From positions 186,001 to 250,000 of the forward strand of contig NCHQ01000003.1 of the NCBI GenBank assembly GCA_002281855.1: 64,000 bases of DNA, in the 5' to 3' direction. The notes beneath the pieces are model-generated. The model searched no databases, was not told where the DNA came from, and saw only the letters and a program-made list of their open reading frames with translations. Within the stretch, counting starts at the first letter, position 1, and each line of letters starts with the position of its first letter. This document shows positions 28,091 to 37,509 of this stretch, piece after piece. A program made the position numbers and the translations under genes. This DNA is from Rhodospirillales bacterium 24-66-33 (GTDB taxonomy: Bacteria; Pseudomonadota; Alphaproteobacteria; Reyranellales; Reyranellaceae).

Positions 28091-29677
28091 CTATTTTTTC
28101 TTGATGTTCCAGAGCACGGCGAGGCCGGTGTTGGGGACGATCCCCTCCAGGCGGTCGGCCCGATAGGCGAGCGGCACCGTCCACTGGCCGAACGGGATGT
28201 AGACGACCTGCTCGAGGGCACGCGTCTGCAGTTCCGTCGCGATCTTCTTCTTCTCCTCGTCGGTCTGCGCGAAGGCATAGGCGTTGCGCAGTTCCTCGAT
28301 CTTGGCGTCGCACGGCCAGCCGAACAGGCCCTTGTCGCAGGCCGCACCCAGCCAGGTGTGCAGAACCGGATTCGAGGACCCGACGCCGCCGGTGGTCGTA
28401 ACGAAGATGTTCCAGCCGCCCTGCGCCGGCGGGTCCTTCTTGGCGCGCCGCGTCACCACCGTGCCCCAGTCCATCGCCTGGGCATCGACGTTGATGCCGG
28501 CCTCGCGCATCGCCTGCACGAGCACCTGGGTCGCCGGTGTGATGGTGTTGTGGTCGGTCGCCTGCAGAACGACGATCGGCTCGCCGTTGTAGCCGGCCTC
28601 CTTCAGCAACTGGAGCGCCTTCTTCGGATTGTAATCCTTCAGCATGGCGCTGCCGCCGTCGTTCGCCAGCGGCGAACCACAGGTCAGCAGGCCGTGGCAG
28701 ACCTTGTAGTATTCCGGATTTCCCACGATGGCGCGCAGGAAGTCTTCCTGGTTGATCAGGTGGTAGAGCGCCTGCCGCGCCTTCGGATTGTTGAAGGGCG
28801 GGTGGAGATGGTTGAGGCGGATCATGCCGACCGTGCTGTCGAGGTTGCCGGTCTTCATCAGCTTCACGCCACGCGCCTTTTCAAGCATCGGCAGGAAGTC
28901 GATCTGCGGTGCCTCGACGAAGTCAATCTCGCCGTTGATCAGCGCCGACATGGCCGTCTGCGAGTCCGAGATCCAGACCAGCTCGATGCGGTCGACGCCG
29001 GCATACTTGCTGCCGGCGAAGGACGAGGCCGGCTCGTTGCCCGGCCGCGGCACGTAATGGGGATTCTTGACGTACACCGCCTTGCTGCCCGGTACCCACT
29101 GGTCCTTGGCGAAGTTGAACGGGCCGGAACCGACCGCCTCCTTCACCTGTGTCTGCGGGTCGGTGTTGGCCTCCTGCTCGCGCATGATCACGGCGACCGA
29201 GGAGTTCGTCTTGCCGAGCGACTCCAGGACCATGCCGTAGGGCTTCGTAAGCACCATGCGGAAGGTCTTGTCGTCGACCGCCTCCATCTTGTCGACGTAG
29301 CTCATCAGCCGCTGGCCGACGCCGTCCTTGGCACCCCAGCGCTTGAGCGAGGCGATGACGTCCTTTGTCGTGACCGGAGAGCCGTCACCGAACTTCAGGT
29401 TGTCGCGCAAGGTGAAGGTGTAGGTGAGCTTGTCCGGGCTGATCTCGTACTTGCCGACCATCTGCGGCTGCGGACGCATCTGCGCGTCGTTGCCGAACAG
29501 GGTGTCGTACACCAGCATGCCGTGGATGTTGGCAATCGTCTGGGTCGTCCAGATCGGATCGATGACACGCACGTCGGCATGCATCACGGCCTTGAGGACT
29601 TTCTCCTGCGCCATCGCCTGGCCCGCAGCGAAGGGAACGGCCAGCGCGAGCGCGCCCGCCACGATTCGTTTGAACAT
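28091..29677 (-). CDS. peptide-type ABC substrate-binding protein (SBP_bac_5)
   Basis: A 528-residue periplasmic binding protein of family 5. The signal peptide MFKRIVAGALALAVPFAAGQAMAQ is followed by PIWTTQTIANIHGMLVYDTL, the TFTLRDNLKFGDGSPVTTKDV block characteristic of DppA/OppA relatives, and DFVEAPQIDFLP. It collects peptides, opines or other amide-containing compounds for the DppBCDF-type transporter encoded next. The neighbouring M81 peptidase and deacetylase genes hint at an unusual amide substrate. Exact ligand unknown. Confidence 0.9.
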   Translation of the reverse strand: MFKRIVAGALALAVPFAAGQAMAQEKVLKAVMHADVRVIDPIWTTQTIANIHGMLVYDTLFGNDAQMRPQPQMVGKYEISPDKLTYTFTLRDNLKFGDGSPVTTKDVIASLKRWGAKDGVGQRLMSYVDKMEAVDDKTFRMVLTKPYGMVLESLGKTNSSVAVIMREQEANTDPQTQVKEAVGSGPFNFAKDQWVPGSKAVYVKNPHYVPRPGNEPASSFAGSKYAGVDRIELVWISDSQTAMSALINGEIDFVEAPQIDFLPMLEKARGVKLMKTGNLDSTVGMIRLNHLHPPFNNPKARQALYHLINQEDFLRAIVGNPEYYKVCHGLLTCGSPLANDGGSAMLKDYNPKKALQLLKEAGYNGEPIVVLQATDHNTITPATQVLVQAMREAGINVDAQAMDWGTVVTRRAKKDPPAQGGWNIFVTTTGGVGSSNPVLHTWLGAACDKGLFGWPCDAKIEELRNAYAFAQTDEEKKKIATELQTRALEQVVYIPFGQWTVPLAYRADRLEGIVPNTGLAVLWNIKKK

Positions 29678-29744
29678 TCTTTGAACTCCCTTACTCCCCG
29701 CAGCCAGTATGCAAAGCGGCGCTCGGCTTTGTCCAGCTTTCCGG

Positions 29745-31217
29745 CTAGTAGATCAGGCCCCGCGGCTCGGCGTTCTCGTCGAGCGGCCAGATCGGGCGCT
29801 CGGCCTTTTTGTACGGGACCTTGCGATGATCGCGCGGCAGCGGGCCGCCCGATTCGACGTAGATCACCTTCTTCGCGATCGGCCCGTAGGCGGCCATGAA
29901 GTGGTTGGTCGACTTCACGACGACGATCTTCCGCTGGGTCGGATCGATGCCGACATTGGTGAACAGTTCGAGCCCAGTTGCCTGCGTGCGCTTGGTGATC
30001 AGGACGACGTCGACGCCGCCGATTCGCACGGCGGCACAATCGCCGACCGGCACCTGCGTCGGTCCGAATTTCTGCCAGGCATCGCGCTTCAGGCCGATGA
30101 TCTCGACCTCAGCATCGACCGGCTGACCTGAGCTGGGCGCGATCTTGCCGCCGAACCGGAGACCAATCCGCGCGCCGAGGCCTGCGTCGAAGCAGATGCG
30201 GACGGCGATGGGGTCCCAGATCGGACCCAAACAGGCGCTTTCGACGTTCTTCTCGATCAGGTGCTTCAGGATGTCCGTATTGTCCGAGGGTGCGCCGCCG
30301 CCGGCATTGTCCGACGGATCGGCGATCACGACTGGCAGGTCGTTGAAGGCCACGCCTTCACCGATTCCCGCGGCAATGCCCAGGGATTGCGGCGCCGTCT
30401 TGCCGCGCAGGCCGACCAGTTCCTCGCCCAGTTGCGTCGCCAGCGCGTCCGCCTTCTTCTTGTCGCCGTCGGCGATCACCAGCACCCGCGTGCCGATCTC
30501 GGGCACGTCACCGTAGGGGAAGCAATGCGCGATCGAGACGGACAGGATTCCGTCCTTGCCTTCCATCGCCATGATCCGGTCGACGATGCCGCGCATCGGC
30601 TGGATCGTCGTCGGATAGCTCTGGATCTGGCGGCAGTCATAGACCGAGGTGATCGGCTTCACCTTTCCGCGCAACGTCGCCAGGACGAGATCGAGCATGT
30701 CCCCTGCCCTCTCCACGACATCGGTGTGGGGGAACTCCTTGTAAAGCACGATGATGTCGGCGTTGGAGACGCGCTTCATCGTCAGATGGCAATGCGGGTC
30801 GAGTTCGACGCCGATCACGCATTTCGGTCCCACGAGGGCGCGGCAGCGCTCGATGATGTCGCCTTCGACGTCGTCGTAGCCATGCGCGACCATCGCGCCA
30901 TGCAGCCCGAGCAGCAGCCCGTCGACCGGCAGCGCGGCTTCGAGCTGGCCCAGGATCTCGTCCCGCATGGTCTCGTAGTCGGCACGGTTGGTCGTGCCGG
31001 CCGGGCTGGCGGCAAAGCAGCTTCCCTCGATCAGCTCGAAGCCCTCCTCCCGGGCCCGGGCGCGCGCGACGAACAGCGGCGCAGTGCACATACGCGGCGC
31101 ATCGTCCGGATGCTGGCCGGCGCCGAAGAACACCGACTCGCGATAATTCTCCAGGCTGGTCGGCAAGGGGGAGAAGGTGTTGGTCTCGGTGGCAAGCGTG
31201 GCCGTGAACAGACGCAT
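29745..31217 (-). CDS. M81 family metallopeptidase (MlrC/microcystinase-like)
   Basis: A 490-residue protein with the N-terminal DUF1485 fold and the C-terminal MlrC domain. Seen: LATETNTFSPLPTSLENY, LLGLHGAMVAHGYDDVEGD and GVELDPHCHLTMKR, which carry the conserved His/Asp residues expected to bind zinc, and VIADPSDNAGGGAPSDNTD. The founding member cleaves linearised microcystin, but most relatives sit beside peptide ABC transporters and have no known substrate. It lies 7 bases downstream of the deacetylase gene and 67 bases upstream of the binding-protein gene, in one operon. It is probably cytoplasmic, as no signal peptide is seen. Confidence 0.87.
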   Translation of the reverse strand: MRLFTATLATETNTFSPLPTSLENYRESVFFGAGQHPDDAPRMCTAPLFVARARAREEGFELIEGSCFAASPAGTTNRADYETMRDEILGQLEAALPVDGLLLGLHGAMVAHGYDDVEGDIIERCRALVGPKCVIGVELDPHCHLTMKRVSNADIIVLYKEFPHTDVVERAGDMLDLVLATLRGKVKPITSVYDCRQIQSYPTTIQPMRGIVDRIMAMEGKDGILSVSIAHCFPYGDVPEIGTRVLVIADGDKKKADALATQLGEELVGLRGKTAPQSLGIAAGIGEGVAFNDLPVVIADPSDNAGGGAPSDNTDILKHLIEKNVESACLGPIWDPIAVRICFDAGLGARIGLRFGGKIAPSSGQPVDAEVEIIGLKRDAWQKFGPTQVPVGDCAAVRIGGVDVVLITKRTQATGLELFTNVGIDPTQRKIVVVKSTNHFMAAYGPIAKKVIYVESGGPLPRDHRKVPYKKAERPIWPLDENAEPRGLIY

Positions 31218-31224
31218 GGAACTC

Positions 31225-32115
31225 CTAGGGGACGATACCGGCGGGAAGGGATCGGCAATGCCGCGCGATGGCGCCCGGCGTCGTGAGCCAGATGCGGTCG
31301 CGATGTTTCGCGATGTGACGCAGCGCGCGCTTGAGATGCCGCAGCCGGTGCGGTTGGCCCACGAGATAGGCGTGCAAGGCCACGCCCATCACCAGCGGCC
31401 GCTCCTGCGAAAGATCCAGCATCTCGTCGAACTGGTCGACGATGATGTCGGCGAAGGCGTCGCCGCCGATCTTGCGACCGGCGATCTGCGGAATGTCGTT
31501 TACTTCCTGCGGATAGGGTACGGCGAGGATGCGCTTGTCGCCGCGGCAGCGGAGCCAGACGGGCTGGTCGTCCATGCACCAGTCCAGCAGGTAGCGATAG
31601 CCGGCTTCGGCCAGCAGGTCGGGCGTGACGTGGCTGTGGGAGATCCACGGACCCAGCCAGCCTTCGGGCGTACGTCCCTCCGCTTCCGCGAGGCGCAACG
31701 TCGCCTCGGCGATCAAGGCCCGTTCCTCGGCCTCGCCGAGCACGCCCTGGCGCTCGGCGTTGGTGCGGCCATGGCCCACGATCTCGTCGCCGCGCGCCCG
31801 GCAGGCCGCCACCAGCTCCGGCGCATAGTCGTACATCGCGCTGTTGACCAGGGCCGCCATGGGCAGCCGCAGCGCATCGAAGGCGTCGAGCATGTACCAG
31901 GCGCCGACGCGATTGCCATAATCGCGCCATGCATAGTTGAGAATGTCGGGGTGTGGACCACCCGGCGCCAGCTCCGCCCCAAGACCCTCGCCGTAGGAAA
32001 AATGCTCGAGATTGAGCGCGAAATAGACGGCGAGTCGCCGGCCGGCCGGCCAGCTGTAGTCGGCGCGGCCGCGCAGCGGGACGTAGTCGTACCGTCCATG
32101 TGTTCTCAGTTCCAT
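31225..32115 (-). CDS. polysaccharide deacetylase-family protein (allantoinase PuuE-like)
   Basis: A 296-residue NodB-fold protein. RLAVYFALNLEHFSYG, RVGAWYMLDAFDALRLP, ARGDEIVGHGRTN and ISHSHVTPDLLAEAGYRYLLDW follow the pattern of the PuuE/allantoinase branch rather than true chitin deacetylases; the TFDDG motif of the latter is absent. Such enzymes hydrolyse cyclic or linear amides. It is the first gene of the operon that continues with the M81 peptidase and the Dpp-type importer, so it likely acts on the imported compound. It is divergent from the secreted protein gene at 32161. Confidence 0.82.
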   Translation of the reverse strand: MELRTHGRYDYVPLRGRADYSWPAGRRLAVYFALNLEHFSYGEGLGAELAPGGPHPDILNYAWRDYGNRVGAWYMLDAFDALRLPMAALVNSAMYDYAPELVAACRARGDEIVGHGRTNAERQGVLGEAEERALIAEATLRLAEAEGRTPEGWLGPWISHSHVTPDLLAEAGYRYLLDWCMDDQPVWLRCRGDKRILAVPYPQEVNDIPQIAGRKIGGDAFADIIVDQFDEMLDLSQERPLVMGVALHAYLVGQPHRLRHLKRALRHIAKHRDRIWLTTPGAIARHCRSLPAGIVP

Positions 32116-32160
32116 CCCGACAAACTAACGTCGCAAGCCACGAAGGGCTACGGTTTCACC

Positions 32161-33447
32161 ATGCTCAATCGTCTGATGTCGGCTGCCCTGACCGGCTGCC
32201 TGCTTCTGCTCGCCGGCTCACCGGCCTTCGCCTACTACTCGAAGGACTCGTACGAAGCCGAGGTCAGCTTCGAGAGCATGGTCGAGATCGCGGAGGATAC
32301 GCCCGACTACATCCTCCTGCCCTCCTACATCAACCGGCAGCTCCTCTACCTCGCGGGGCCGCTGCAGGCCGCGCCGAAGAAGGCTGCCGCCAAGAACGAT
32401 GCGAAAGTCGACGTTCTGGGCCGGCACCGCGACGACAAGACCGGCAAGCATTATGTCCGCTATCGCTACACCGGCACCTTCGTTCTCGACAACGGGCTCC
32501 GCGACGTTGTGAAGGTCCGCTTGCCCCTCGATCTCGACGGGGTGTGGGAGCGATCGACCGACAAGTGCTTCAGCTGGGGCGAAAAGTACCGCATGGCCTA
32601 CTTCTGGGCGCCGCTGAACAAAGGGTGTCCGCTGGTCGAAGGGGTCGACTACGCCACGTCAGACGCGACGATCCTCGCCAGGCGCGCGAATACCGCCAAT
32701 TCCTCACCGGCCTACGAGCGACTGGCCAACGGCAACGGCGAAGTCCGCGTCGTCCTGACGTTCGGTGCCGACGAGGACAGGAACGGCAATATTTCGCCTG
32801 ACAAGAACACCGACTACAATGCCGGCAATTACCGCGACATTCGAAAGTTCCTGGTAAATCAAGGATTCACGGGACGCATTGTCCCGGCGGTGGAGCGCGA
32901 GCGTGACTGCGGCAACACGAAGTCGCTGGCCGCCTCGCCGGGCCATGTCGAGGAATATGTCCGCACGGACGGCGCCCGCAAACTCGTCGTCCGCCTGTTC
33001 TGGGGCGTCACCAACATCGGTGAGGACAGCATCGCCTTCTTCTGCATGGCGAAGGAAGCTGCGGAACGCGGTTCCGTCTTCCTGTACGCCGGACATTCCC
33101 GCGTCGGCCTGCTGGATCTCGCCTACATGGGCGAACAGATCGGCGCGCCCATCCGGATGAACAAGGATCAGTATCAGATCTACGCGTTCTTCGGCTGCTC
33201 GAGCTACAGCTACTACAATCTCTCGTATTTTGCGGCCAAGGCGTCCCCTGCCGATCCGGAAGGCACGCGAAATGCCAATATCATCACCAACGGCATCACC
33301 GGCTCGTTCGGTTCGATGACCGACTTCACGACGAAAACCCTGAAGCCGATCTTCGAATGGTCGGCGCGCGGCACCCGTACGAGCTGGCAGCAGATCATGA
33401 ACTCCTACTCGGAGAGATTTCTGACCGGCGTGAACGGCGACCAATAG
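32161..33447 (+). CDS. secreted protein of unknown function, caspase/gingipain-like His-Cys arrangement
   Basis: A 428-residue protein with a signal peptide (h-region LTGCLLLLAGSPAFA, cleavage before YYSKDS). I do not recognise a named family. Residues ~80-200 are beta-rich, followed by a DEDRNGN calcium-loop-like segment at ~204-210. In the C-terminal part, strand SVFLYAGH (His312) and strand QIYAFFGCSS (Cys346) resemble the catalytic His and Cys at the ends of adjacent strands in clan CD peptidases (caspase, gingipain, clostripain). The helix-rich tail TDFTTKTLKPIFEWSARG also fits that fold. The cysteine in LTGC mimics a lipobox but lies mid-helix, so normal signal cleavage is more likely. 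It stands alone between two operons; substrate unknown. Confidence 0.75.
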   Translation: MLNRLMSAALTGCLLLLAGSPAFAYYSKDSYEAEVSFESMVEIAEDTPDYILLPSYINRQLLYLAGPLQAAPKKAAAKNDAKVDVLGRHRDDKTGKHYVRYRYTGTFVLDNGLRDVVKVRLPLDLDGVWERSTDKCFSWGEKYRMAYFWAPLNKGCPLVEGVDYATSDATILARRANTANSSPAYERLANGNGEVRVVLTFGADEDRNGNISPDKNTDYNAGNYRDIRKFLVNQGFTGRIVPAVERERDCGNTKSLAASPGHVEEYVRTDGARKLVVRLFWGVTNIGEDSIAFFCMAKEAAERGSVFLYAGHSRVGLLDLAYMGEQIGAPIRMNKDQYQIYAFFGCSSYSYYNLSYFAAKASPADPEGTRNANIITNGITGSFGSMTDFTTKTLKPIFEWSARGTRTSWQQIMNSYSERFLTGVNGDQ

Positions 33448-33584
33448 CGGGACTGCACACCCGCAGGCGACGACTCCACGCATCACCAAGGCGTAGCGCT
33501 GGAAATGTGGATGGGCTAGGGTCGCAGACTTAATGAAGAAGCCGCCGCCCTTGAGGCAGCGGACGAACCGGGAGGAAGAACGCG

Positions 33585-35348
33585 TTGACGGCGACGAGTG
33601 CTGCCGCTTTGCCTGCGACCACGGATGCCGCACCCGCGGCGCGCCGGTGGGCCGCGCCGCTCTGGGTCAGCGCTTTGCTGATCATCCTGACCTTCCTGGT
33701 GATCTATCCGCTGCTGATGCTGTTCTTCGGCGCGATCAGCGATTCCAACCCGGTGATCGACGGGTTCGGCAAGTTCAACCCCTCGCTGACCCACTTCATT
33801 GCCGTGCTGGGCAACGAGAATGTGCGCCTGGCCTTCTTCAATGCGCTGGTGGCTTGCGGCGGCGGCACGATCCTGGCGGTCGTCATCGGGCTGGCCTTCT
33901 CATGGATCGTCGTACGCACCAACACGCCCTTCAAGGGCTTCATCGCCGGCGCCAGCATGATCCCGCTGTTCGTGCCGCCGCTGGTCGCCGGTGTTGCCTG
34001 GAGCATCCTCGGTTCGCCCAAGACCGGACTGTTGAACACGGCGCTCAAATGGATGGGCATCGACTTCCGCTTCGACTTCTACTCGATGTCGGGCCTCATC
34101 CTGGTCTTCGGCTTCTACTACGCGCCCTACGTCTACATGTTCACCGCCTCGGCGCTGCGGAACATGGATCCGAGCCTCGAGGAAGCCTCCGAAGTAGCCG
34201 GTGCCTCGGCCTTCACGACCCTTTTCACCGTCACCTTTCCGCTGATCGCGCCAGCCATCCTGGCGGGCTCGCTGCTGTCCTTCGTGGTGATGCTCGGCAT
34301 CTACGGCGTGCCGGCCGCCCTGGGCGCGCCGGCGAACATCAGCGTGCTCACGACCTACATCTTCAAGCTGACCGCCTGGAGCCCGCCGCTCTACAATACC
34401 GCTGCCGCCGTTGCGATCCTGCTGATGATGGTGACCGCCATCCTCGTCTGGGCCCAGCAGCGCGTGCTGTCGGGCCGCAGCTTCGCCACGGTCGCCGGCA
34501 AGGCGTTCCGCCCGCGCAGCCTGAACCTCGGCCCGTGGCGCTGGCTCACCTTCAGCCTCGCCCTCGCCTATCTCTTCGTCGTCGTCGTGCTGCCCACGGT
34601 CGCCCTGGTGATCGCAGCCTTCCGCCGGTTCCTGTTCTTCAAGGACTTCCGGGCGGTGTTCGACATGAAGGCCTATAGCTGGGTCCACTTCAATTCGATC
34701 TTCGACAATCCGCTGACCATGACGTCGATCTGGAACACCATGAAGGTCGGCGTGATCACGGCTGTCATCGGCGGCGTCCTGGCCTTTGCCATCGGCTACA
34801 CGATCAACCGCACGCAGGTTGCGGGCCGCAAGTCGATCGACCTGCTGTCGACCATCCCCGTCGCCATTCCCGGCCTGGTCGTCGGCGTCGCCTATCTCTG
34901 GGCCTGGATCGGCCTGCCGGGCGGCCTCTACGGCACAATCTGGATCCTGGCGCTGGCCTTCGTGGCACGCTTCATCCCCGACACGGTGAAAGCGCTGTCG
35001 ACGTCGTTCATGCAGATCCACAAGGAACTCGAGGAAGCCGCCTGGATCTGCGGGCGCGGCCTGCTCAGCACGATCGGCACGATCATGGTGCCGCTGGCCC
35101 GCCCCGGCATCGTCGCTTCGATGACGCTGCTGTTCGTGCTGGCTGTGCGGGAATTGGGCTCGTCGCTGTTCCTCTACACCAGCGACACGACCGTGATGGC
35201 CGTGCTGCTGCTCGACTATTACGAGGGCGGAAACATCGGCAAGACTGCCGCCTTCAGTCTCGTGCAGACCGTGATCCTCGGGGTCCTGCTGGGAATCACG
35301 TACTGGCTTTCCCGGGGATCGGCCGAGAGCACCGCCCGCGCAGGCTAA
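33585..35348 (+). CDS. Fbp/ThiP-type ABC importer permease, two-domain
   Basis: A 587-residue inner-membrane permease with about twelve helices in two BPD_transp_1 halves. EAA loops are seen as EASEVAGASAFTTLFTVTFP in the first half and EAAWICGRGLLSTIGTIMVP in the second. This duplicated form is typical of iron(III), thiamine and 2-aminoethylphosphonate importers. The start is TTG at 33585, supported by GGGAGGAAG just upstream. It is followed 26 bases later by the binding-protein gene. The 137 bases before it hold no other feature that I can see. Confidence 0.9.
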   Translation: MTATSAAALPATTDAAPAARRWAAPLWVSALLIILTFLVIYPLLMLFFGAISDSNPVIDGFGKFNPSLTHFIAVLGNENVRLAFFNALVACGGGTILAVVIGLAFSWIVVRTNTPFKGFIAGASMIPLFVPPLVAGVAWSILGSPKTGLLNTALKWMGIDFRFDFYSMSGLILVFGFYYAPYVYMFTASALRNMDPSLEEASEVAGASAFTTLFTVTFPLIAPAILAGSLLSFVVMLGIYGVPAALGAPANISVLTTYIFKLTAWSPPLYNTAAAVAILLMMVTAILVWAQQRVLSGRSFATVAGKAFRPRSLNLGPWRWLTFSLALAYLFVVVVLPTVALVIAAFRRFLFFKDFRAVFDMKAYSWVHFNSIFDNPLTMTSIWNTMKVGVITAVIGGVLAFAIGYTINRTQVAGRKSIDLLSTIPVAIPGLVVGVAYLWAWIGLPGGLYGTIWILALAFVARFIPDTVKALSTSFMQIHKELEEAAWICGRGLLSTIGTIMVPLARPGIVASMTLLFVLAVRELGSSLFLYTSDTTVMAVLLLDYYEGGNIGKTAAFSLVQTVILGVLLGITYWLSRGSAESTARAG

Positions 35349-35374
35349 CGACACAACAACAGGAGGAAATGACA

Positions 35375-36403
35375 ATGAAGCGCAGAACCATACTGGCCGG
35401 CATCGCCGGCGCCGCGGCAACCGCTGCACTCCCCGCCCGCGCCCAGCAGGACGCCTTCGGCTCGAAGGAGCTGATCGCCGCCGCCGAAAAGGAAGGCGGC
35501 CTCACCCTGTACACGGCCGACTTCGCCGAGACGCAGCAGGAAGTGATCAAGGAATTCAACAAGCGCTTCCCCAAGATCAAGGTCGCGATGGTGCGCGCCC
35601 CGGGCGGCCAGCTCATCACCCGCATCAAGACGGAAGCGGCGGCCGACAAGCTGGGCGCCGACGTGGTCAACCATTCCGACCGCGGCCTGATGCTGGATAT
35701 CGCCGATCTCTTCCAGGATTACGCGCCGCCGAATGCCGCCGACTATCGCGCCGATGCGCTGGTCTCGCCGAAACTCTGGCCGGGTGTGACGCTGGGCTGG
35801 GCGATCGCCTACAACACGCAGCTGGTGAAGAACGCGCCCAAGACGTGGATGGATCTCACCAAGCCGGAATACAAGGACAAGCAGATTGGCCAGGTCATCG
35901 GGCCGTCGGGCGGCACGACCTGGACGCGCATCATGTTCGAGCGCCAGGTGCTGGGCGAGGACTATTGGAAGAAGCAGGCCGCGCTCAATATCGCGCTCTA
36001 CCCGTCGGGCGCACCGCTGTCCGACGCGCTTGTCCGCGGCGAGGTCTCGATCGCGCCGCTGCTCTATAACATCATCTACACCAAGATCGTCGAGGGTGCG
36101 CCGGCCGAGGCGATCTTCGCGCCCGAGGGTGTGCCGATCGTTCCCTACGCCGACGGCATCACCAAGGCGTCGAAGAACCCGAACGCCGCCCGTCTGTTCA
36201 TGAACTGGCGCCTGTCGAAGGAAGGCCAGACCTTCATGATCAAAAAGCTGGGCAACATCACGTCCCTCAAGGAGCCGCCGGCTTACCCGAAGGGCTGGGA
36301 TCCCAAAGTCATCAAGGTGTGGGTGCCGAAGTTCGACGAGTTCAGCAAGCTGCGCACCTCCTGGATGGAAGAGTGGAACAAGACCTACGGGTATCGCCAG
36401 TGA
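35375..36403 (+). CDS. ABC substrate-binding protein (Fbp-type, Tat-like signal)
   Basis: A 342-residue periplasmic binding protein with signal MKRRTILAGIAGAAATAALPARAQ. The mature part begins AAEKEGGLTLYTADFAETQQEV, the usual opening of FbpA/PhnS-like proteins. Later blocks WAIAYNTQLVKNAPKTWMDL and LLYNIIYTK carry tyrosines, but I cannot see the full iron-ligand set, so an organic or phosphonate ligand is as likely as ferric iron. ATG 35375 is preferred over 35369 because the AGGAGG lies nine bases from it rather than three. The stop overlaps the ATPase start (GTGA). Confidence 0.88.
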   Translation: MKRRTILAGIAGAAATAALPARAQQDAFGSKELIAAAEKEGGLTLYTADFAETQQEVIKEFNKRFPKIKVAMVRAPGGQLITRIKTEAAADKLGADVVNHSDRGLMLDIADLFQDYAPPNAADYRADALVSPKLWPGVTLGWAIAYNTQLVKNAPKTWMDLTKPEYKDKQIGQVIGPSGGTTWTRIMFERQVLGEDYWKKQAALNIALYPSGAPLSDALVRGEVSIAPLLYNIIYTKIVEGAPAEAIFAPEGVPIVPYADGITKASKNPNAARLFMNWRLSKEGQTFMIKKLGNITSLKEPPAYPKGWDPKVIKVWVPKFDEFSKLRTSWMEEWNKTYGYRQ

Positions 36404-37509
36404 GCGCTGCTCTCCTCATCGAGGATCTGGTCAAGAAGTTCGGGACCGGCAAGCCGGCCGTCGATGGCGTGAGCTTCGACGTGCCGGCGGGCGAGATCGT
36501 GGTGTTGCTGGGGCCTTCGGGCTGCGGCAAGACCACGAGCTTGCGCTGCGTCGCCGGCCTCGAACATCCGACCGGCGGCCGCATCTCGATTGGCGGCCGT
36601 GTCGTGTCGGAGCCCGAGCGTGGCACACTGGTGAGCCCGCGCGAACGCGACATCGGCATGGTGTTCCAGTCCTACGCGGTCTGGCCGCACATGACGGTTC
36701 ATCAGAATGTCGCCTATCCGCTGAAATATCGCCGCAAGAACACCAGCGGCAGCGGCGACATCAACACCAAGGTCCGCGAGACGCTCGAACTGGTCGGCCT
36801 GGGCGAATACGCGCAGCGGCCGGTGACGTCGCTGTCGGGCGGCCAGATGCAGCGCGTCGCGCTGGCGCGCAGCCTGGTCTACCGGCCGCAGCTCCTGCTG
36901 CTCGACGAGCCGCTGTCCAATCTCGATTCCAAGCTGCGCATCCGCTTGCGCGACGAACTGCGCCGCATCCTGAAGATGACCGGCATGACCGGCCTCTATG
37001 TGACCCATGACCAGTCCGAGGCCGTGGTGCTGGGCGACCGGATCGGCGTCATGAAAGACGGCAAGCTGCTGCAGATGGCGCCGCCGGGCGAGATCTACAA
37101 CAGGCCGGCCGATTCCTTCGTCGCCAACTTCACCGGCGCCTCGAACGTACTGTTGGGCAAGGTGCTGGAGCGCAAGGGCGAGCAGGCGATCATCGATCTT
37201 GGCGCGGCCGGCCGCATCCAGGCCTGGACGCCGCAGCCTCTCGTGGCCGGTGACAAGGCCCGCGTGGCGCTGCGGGCGGAGAACATTCGCCTCGGCGAAC
37301 ACGGCCCCGCCAACAGCTTCACCGGACGCGTCACCGAGCGGCGCTATCAGGGCATGCAGACCATCTACGACGTCGAATTCGGCGGCCAGAAGGTCGAGGT
37401 GCTGGAACTCGGCACCGCGGCCCGTCACAACGACGGCGAGGTCGCCCTCACCCTGCCGCCCGACACCTGCTGGGCCTATCGCGACGAGGGTCAGCCGACG
37501 GCCGACTGA
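36400..37509 (+). CDS. ABC importer ATPase (FbpC/PotA type)
   Basis: A 369-residue ATPase. Walker A LGPSGCGKTTS, Q-loop FQSYAVWPHM, signature LSGGQMQRVALARSL, Walker B LLLDEPLSNLD and switch histidine YVTHDQSEA are present, followed by a C-terminal TOBE domain (~285-360). The GTG at 36400 overlaps the binding-protein stop, which fixes the start. With the two genes before it, it completes an importer operon. The last 19 bases overlap the end of the convergent PLP-enzyme gene. Confidence 0.92.
   Translation: MSAALLIEDLVKKFGTGKPAVDGVSFDVPAGEIVVLLGPSGCGKTTSLRCVAGLEHPTGGRISIGGRVVSEPERGTLVSPRERDIGMVFQSYAVWPHMTVHQNVAYPLKYRRKNTSGSGDINTKVRETLELVGLGEYAQRPVTSLSGGQMQRVALARSLVYRPQLLLLDEPLSNLDSKLRIRLRDELRRILKMTGMTGLYVTHDQSEAVVLGDRIGVMKDGKLLQMAPPGEIYNRPADSFVANFTGASNVLLGKVLERKGEQAIIDLGAAGRIQAWTPQPLVAGDKARVALRAENIRLGEHGPANSFTGRVTERRYQGMQTIYDVEFGGQKVEVLELGTAARHNDGEVALTLPPDTCWAYRDEGQPTAD

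Noticed and set aside
32190..32205. Lipobox LTGC in the secreted protein
   Set aside because: The cysteine is in the middle of the hydrophobic core and a good AFA cleavage site follows, so ordinary signal cleavage is more likely.
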